From Bacteroidales bacterium UBA1216 (GTDB lineage Bacteria > Bacteroidota > Bacteroidia > Bacteroidales > Paludibacteraceae), in the NCBI GenBank assembly GCA_002309255.1, contig DBXI01000016.1:244-56866 (forward strand): 56,623 bases of DNA. Direction: 5' to 3'. Positions 53,901-56,623 of the stretch are shown piece after piece; position 1 is the stretch's first letter, and each line of letters starts with the position of its first letter. The notes beneath the pieces were generated by a model, which saw nothing but the letters and a program-made list of their open reading frames with translations, searched no databases and was not told the DNA's origin. Both the position numbers and the translations under genes were made by a program.

Positions 53901-56103
53901 TGACCTGTCAGCTATCACCGGCACGGGTATCTATAACTTCAAGGTGACGCAGAACGGCAGTAAGGAGGCTACGGCAGCCTACGACGGCAGTTACGACGGC
54001 AACTTCTACATCCGTACGGATGCATCGGATGGCGGCTGGAGTAACTACAAAACCTCGGGCGCGAATACGATGACCTACTCGGAGTACTCCGTAACGCACG
54101 GCGGCGACTTTGGTCCGTACTCACACTACTACATGCGCTACGTAACACAGGGCAGCAACATCAAATTCTGTATAGCGAATGACTATAGCGAGTGCATCTC
54201 GGATACCGTGGTAAGCGACGATTGCACGAACGAGTGGATAGAAGCCAACGGAAACGTCCGCTTTATGTGGTACTACGGCACGAACAAGATTGGCCGCGCA
54301 TACATCAGCGGCTCGTCGGAAGTATCCGACCGATTCCTGGTGCTGGAAGGTGACAACAAGATGTTTAATGCTTCCGGAACAGATTTGACAACCGGCAATG
54401 GTCGTGTATCCGGTCTGAATGAATACGAAATGAACTTCACCGACGACCAGAACTGGATCTACGAGGCAACGGTACAGGCACAACCCGGATCGGAGGTCAA
54501 GCTGACAGCTAAGTACAACGGCGAGATACAGTACTTCTACGGCTCGGAAGAGTCCACCGTACCACTGTTAGGTGGTAGCGGAGATACAAAATACACGATC
54601 CGCATTGTATATGACTTCAAGACCAACCGCTTGATCAAGGCCTTTATACCAGCAGGAACAATTGAAGATGATCTGAGTATCGAAGCCGACCTGATGATCA
54701 TCCGCGAACACCAAGAAGATGCACAGCAGATTACCTTCAACGGCGGTTCGCTGAGTGAAGTGAAGACCGTATATGGCGCGATGAAGTTCAACAAGTGGAC
54801 AGTGAACAACAAGTCGAAGACCGATGGACACGCATTATTGAGTCCGAGTTTAAGCCGTTTTGAGCGTGATCTATTCTACATCTCGTTCCCGTTTGACGTG
54901 AAGTTGAGCGATGCATTCGGCTTTGGCACCTACGGCAAGCACTGGATCATCGAGTACTACGACGGCAAGGGTCGCGCCAAGAACGGGTTCTGGGCAGACT
55001 CGCCGAGCAACTGGAAGTTCGTGTTGCCTTCGCAACGGAGCAGTTTCACGCTCAAGGCATTTGAAGGATATATTCTTGCACTTGATCTGGACGAGATGAC
55101 CGAGAGTTCATCCGTGTGGAACAACGATGTAGAGGATGTATATGTCTATTTCCCGTCATCCGCCGAAGTGGAGAACATCGCGGCAACTAACCGTACGATC
55201 ACCATTGACCAGACAGGCTACGAGTGCACCATCGGACCTCGTCCGGGACAATCGGATGACCGGCGTGTAAAGGATAGCTACTGGCATATGATCGGCGTAC
55301 CGAGCTTTGCCAACTACAGTAGCGCTCTAAAGCCGACGAGCGATGGTTCAACGATTGACTGGAGCAGCAGCAGTATGCCGTATTTGTACGAATGGAACAA
55401 GAACGACAACTCGCTATCGATCACCTCATCGGCCACGTTCGCGTTCAAAGCCACGTACGCCTATATGGTACAATACAGCGGCGCATCGATCTACTGGTCG
55501 GCCGTGAATGTGACCCCGACGAGCGTTGTTGCACGCAAGCAGGACAACAAGCCGGCCAGCACGGAGTTCCGGTTGGAGTTACAGCAAGACGAGCAGAAAG
55601 CCGATCAGGCATTCATCCGCCTGACAGACGAAGATCAGGTGACGACAGGCTTCGACTTCAACTACGACTTGAGCAAGGAGTTCAACAATGGTAAGGCGAA
55701 CATCTACACGCTGATTGCTGACGTTCAGGCAGCGGGTAACTGCCTGCCGATGACAGAGCAGACGACAATCGTACCTGTGGGCGTGAAGATTGCAACGAAC
55801 GCCGACTACACGTTCTCGATCCCCGATGGGACGAAGGGCGTAGGCGTAGTGCTGATAGACAACCTGACCGGCGAGCGGACGAACCTGAGCGCAGTGGATT
55901 ACACTGTATCGCTGGAGGATGGTACGCACGATGACCGATTCCTATTGGAGATCTCACCGATACGGAATGTAGCGACGGATGATGAATCGGTGAGCGGTGA
56001 GCGGTTAGCGGTTAGCGGTGTAAGAAAGGTGCTGATTGACGGGTTGCTGTACATCGTACGCGATAACAAGATGTATGACGCACGCGGTGCGCGTGTAGAA
56101 TAA
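47977..56103 (+). CDS. 2708-residue secreted protein with InlB-type repeats
   Basis: The first ATG follows an A-rich leader and is preferred. It gives a 44-residue polar extension ahead of a normal signal peptide (MSLKNTSLFGVILALLLTFGVGEMKAA), so the signal is long and unusual; Met45 is the alternative. The body holds several InlB B-type repeats (marks such as GYDFAGWATSADGD, GYTFGGYW, GYTYNGWYDAATGG, GYTFKGWYTTADGN). Between them are domains beginning YVLRG (about residue 857), YYLRYG (about 1160) and CYLRGTFNSWGWGN (about 1280) that recall surface starch- or glycan-binding modules. The last 350 residues share YWHMIGVP, GYILA and the ending LIDGLLYIVRDNKMYDARG with the 677-aa protein. A heptamer array lies near the end. 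Likely a surface adhesin; ligand unknown. Confidence 0.85.
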   Translation: MKNVKTLMNGVRGEEKAPKAQGCGAITHDVASRTARVLSRIGSMSLKNTSLFGVILALLLTFGVGEMKAATIFNCGIDVNDTWYKGTGTINSGNWLGSKTAFNGANLGALTSMTLGGQYDTWDNNQTDYCSWNGNNGIHILIKKGSTQITNFKLTCYHDSKDGNNNVWKTKGGTGSCSDSGSWGTYTVDISGYAAGNDYTIKATWTSPSSQSNNATANFTINPVVTFKANGGTGSDYTQRVTYNTNTALTANTFTKTGYDFAGWATSADGDVVYAGGANVKLTAHTNLFAKWTAKTTTITLNNAGATTSGSTSVTATYGEDMPAITCPTKTGYTFGGYWGAPGGSGPKYYNADGSSNATWLNTESTYTLYAAWAENKSTITLVASPSGKGTFQVGGETVTSTLAGVATTPAVTAMAISGYRFSSWSISGGASISSTTDNPTTVTGGGAGTAATLTATFVEDLTYYTLQFGARSGETSGSVAAKDDSDDPLTSGTKYLSGTSVTLTATATDDDYKFDSWYPGWTTGDPVSTDNPLTFSLSADTKRYAHFVQKTTSITLNKGIGSGGTAGPVTATHGSTTLSTNPLVCPAKSGYTFTGYWTEASGGVKVIDTDGTLVASVSGYTKSGNKKWDYDDPTLTLYAQYTEKLTTVTINVSPASSGTLTLDAAAFTPGNTTTAGVTTSHSVVATAANDYTFSSWSVSGNATGTSLTNTYTLKGNGSAGTGTLTANFTLTPCKLYKVSVAKNGSTTDKGAMSYDATEHAYYKDITTDASPYYFRFYYNDSEQYCSDWSSKAGGDAYSSGKQIPANDSKIDCDQSVGGWGDKPAMYYNGESGTTIRIWFDFQNKKVWITADKDKEYVLRGAFADDGSQADGMPGWSATTSYFDGLASGNTGTISCTLNASEWYHAKIYNVYTKTWYGPSSDTGLSDGTLSTATAGGGGDFYFQATIAGSYMFTLDLSSGTKMKVDYPSAYSVTYSAHTIAGTSGESDDPTATYNSGASSVSSGGYVPSSTSVTFTAAAAKSGYTYNGWYDAATGGTQKSPASSYSETVSGNITRYARYTQNTHSVTLTNANSTYGTVNTSSPVTVGEAEAVQIQATPKSGYMFNGWTKTSGSGTVTYHVGAGADQLEDGSGASKATTYITTTGNVTLQATWDEDRSSGYYLRYGNSGKDGDGNSAPGMAFDWTTEETDGVFYKNPGETTGTVSYFTLTCGGSDVGKVYEFKVTDHSSWYGYNAAAGGKIDATITDQTLNTSYGNGRLCIVMPGSYVFKWDSSTKKLSVTFPTGCYLRGTFNSWGWGNLLEPTGNANEYACTVSLSAKQTWAAPDYGFKVVIDGVHYGKNSTSISRESNSASSISTSGSNIGLATDVAGNYTFTVNTSSKNLTVTYPTAYTVTFGYGTGGSAVTATATNPSGAIASGDYVASGTDVTFTQTPATAGYTFKGWYTTADGNTTVSTMGVSDHVLNSLGANATVYAQYTPNDYTVTFDYSTNGGSIGELNGATNTAGVVTKSVTHGSTYGELPTATKSAQCFMGWYTASDGGTKVTSETAVSITANQTLYARFESIYEVTVQYKSGSVVLSPQTKVNAAATECAAEISAPEILGYTFSSWSGSNATFADYRSATTTVKASALTTITANYSLIPTVYFKNNLSWEHVYVTFDNTWTSSVPCNNGKPYYEMTQLGESDIFYCVIPDTYTASDYAGWKGNIAFDNHGFDASENVGAKTGGFDTGEFLGRGDFDPKATMFIPYNGDSETRNGGTYYRTGCWMKYNSTQSGYSVKMNTWVNYAHEDTLTVDLTADVVGGFEFSATVNLQHPNYTYGFKLYKDYQKNTSDLYYSNSGEVWATTTSLPWDFATKVDDVSVTADSKRCGLHTEALGKYKIIVTFGTGRPVVDVVYPVSVNDWRLVYKDRATWSNGAHTASWYHPSRVIKAKADAEDIVSFYVSKADGANATVELQKCTAIDGGTGAQTWEKQGENLDLSAITGTGIYNFKVTQNGSKEATAAYDGSYDGNFYIRTDASDGGWSNYKTSGANTMTYSEYSVTHGGDFGPYSHYYMRYVTQGSNIKFCIANDYSECISDTVVSDDCTNEWIEANGNVRFMWYYGTNKIGRAYISGSSEVSDRFLVLEGDNKMFNASGTDLTTGNGRVSGLNEYEMNFTDDQNWIYEATVQAQPGSEVKLTAKYNGEIQYFYGSEESTVPLLGGSGDTKYTIRIVYDFKTNRLIKAFIPAGTIEDDLSIEADLMIIREHQEDAQQITFNGGSLSEVKTVYGAMKFNKWTVNNKSKTDGHALLSPSLSRFERDLFYISFPFDVKLSDAFGFGTYGKHWIIEYYDGKGRAKNGFWADSPSNWKFVLPSQRSSFTLKAFEGYILALDLDEMTESSSVWNNDVEDVYVYFPSSAEVENIAATNRTITIDQTGYECTIGPRPGQSDDRRVKDSYWHMIGVPSFANYSSALKPTSDGSTIDWSSSSMPYLYEWNKNDNSLSITSSATFAFKATYAYMVQYSGASIYWSAVNVTPTSVVARKQDNKPASTEFRLELQQDEQKADQAFIRLTDEDQVTTGFDFNYDLSKEFNNGKANIYTLIADVQAAGNCLPMTEQTTIVPVGVKIATNADYTFSIPDGTKGVGVVLIDNLTGERTNLSAVDYTVSLEDGTHDDRFLLEISPIRNVATDDESVSGERLAVSGVRKVLIDGLLYIVRDNKMYDARGARVE
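55989..56023. repeat. GGTGAGC/GGTTAGC heptamer array inside the 2708-aa gene
   Basis: Five units (GGTGAGC twice, GGTTAGC twice, GGTGTAA) stay in frame and encode VSGERLAVSGV, a spacer between the last domain and the conserved C-terminal motif. Confidence 0.9.
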
Positions 56104-56147
56104 TGGTTTAATAAATGTATAACATCTAAAAAGAGGAGATTACAATT

Positions 56148-56567
56148 ATGAAGACCATGAAACCGAACACGATCATACTGATAGCAAGCCTAATGATGGC
56201 ATGTATGACACCCGCCGTAGCACAGAGCGTAATGCCCTGGCAGTCCAGCGCACCGATGCAGAACAGCGGCAGTAAGTTCACGAGTAGCGTGATTGAGGTA
56301 GATGCCCCAAGAGCCACGTGCTCGCTCGTACCGATGGTATCGACGTCCACGATGATGGATGTAGCCCCAATAGCAACGCCTGAGCTGGAGAGCTCGACAC
56401 TGTTCCGCGGATCAGGGCCAAGGAAGTCGTTCGATGTAGGCGGTGAGACCGGCCGCTCGGATGAGTTCCCTGTAGGCGAACCGTGGATACTACTGCTGTT
56501 CGCAGCCATCGCAGCAGGCGTGACAGCCTACCGGCGGAGAAAGGTAACACAAATTACCGCAAATTAA
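56148..56567 (+). CDS. Small exported protein with a C-terminal membrane anchor-like tail
   Basis: The 139-residue product has an N-terminal signal peptide (NTIILIASLMMACMTPAVAQ). Its middle is Ser/Pro/Met-rich with little predicted structure. The end has a Pro-Val-Gly-Glu motif, one hydrophobic helix (WILLLFAAIAAGVTAY) and a basic tail RRRK. That three-part layout (short motif, helix, Arg cluster) is the shape of protein-sorting tails processed by exosortase- or rhombosortase-like enzymes, but the motif is not one I can assign. It follows the giant gene by 44 bp with AGAGGAG ahead of the ATG, so it is probably in the same operon. Function unknown. Confidence 0.7.
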   Translation: MKTMKPNTIILIASLMMACMTPAVAQSVMPWQSSAPMQNSGSKFTSSVIEVDAPRATCSLVPMVSTSTMMDVAPIATPELESSTLFRGSGPRKSFDVGGETGRSDEFPVGEPWILLLFAAIAAGVTAYRRRKVTQITAN

Positions 56568-56588
56568 CCGAAAATTAAACATAAATTA
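56547..56588. repeat. 10-11-bp AAATTA array at the end of the small gene
   Basis: Four units ending in AAATTA (ACACAAATTA, CCGCAAATTA, ACCGAAAATTA, AACATAAATTA) overlap the last codons and stop of the small gene. The remaining bases to 56623 are A/T-rich with nothing recognised. Confidence 0.65.
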
Positions 56589-56623
56589 TTTATTAGACAA
56601 TAGTACTGATGCGCTAATTATAG

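Overview
The window looks like a chromosomal segment of a Bacteroidales bacterium. This rests on seven promoters of the Bacteroidetes type (TTTG/TTGC near -33, TAnnTTTG near -7, about 19-20 bp apart), secreted proteins with type IX-like C-termini, a Bacteroidetes-style TonB, and best-recognised housekeeping genes (dnaE, folC, recG, tex, mntP) of Bacteroidetes character. Genus cannot be fixed from sequence alone. No RNA gene, CRISPR array or intact transposase was seen.

Layout. 1-96: tail of an unknown gene with its terminator. 251-7533 (minus): dnaE, folC, mntP and a small outer-membrane beta-barrel gene. 7742-10735 (minus): two secreted-protein genes in one operon. 10997-13054 (plus): tex. 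13217-22600 (minus): a ~3.1-kDa-residue-scale (about 3130 aa) protein of some 30 cadherin-like beta-sandwich repeats with two PCMD-like domains. 22864-40551 (minus): a 5895-aa protein with an IgGFc-binding-like head, about 26 Ig-like repeats and about 36 CDS-type repeats. 41422-46553 (minus): an S9 peptidase lipoprotein, recG and tonB. 47229-56567 (plus): a four-helix-bundle (S23-like) gene, a 2708-aa protein with InlB-type repeats, and a small protein with a C-terminal sorting-like tail. Three giant surface or secreted proteins make up about 62% of the window.

The least ordinary feature is a class of short degenerate tandem arrays with unit lengths of 7, 8, 9 or 10-11 bp, each array having its own consensus. 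They lie between genes and also inside genes, in frame: four in folC, and one each in mntP, the S9 peptidase and the 2708-aa gene. A CTAG-rich octamer version brackets the S23-like gene on both sides, sharing a 51-bp identical stretch, and sits between the promoter and the giant gene behind it. A related set of four hairpins, three of them built from tandem 8-9-mers in both arms, fills the gap upstream of the 5895-aa gene. Together these suggest an active process that writes or spreads short tandem repeats, possibly linked to the S23-like protein; that link is inference.

How genes work together: dnaE, folC, recG and tex are core functions. TonB energises outer-membrane uptake, and the peptidase is a lipoprotein. 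The giant proteins carry signal peptides and C-terminal ends of the kind seen on cell-surface proteins of this group, so they probably act as adhesins or surface-layer material.
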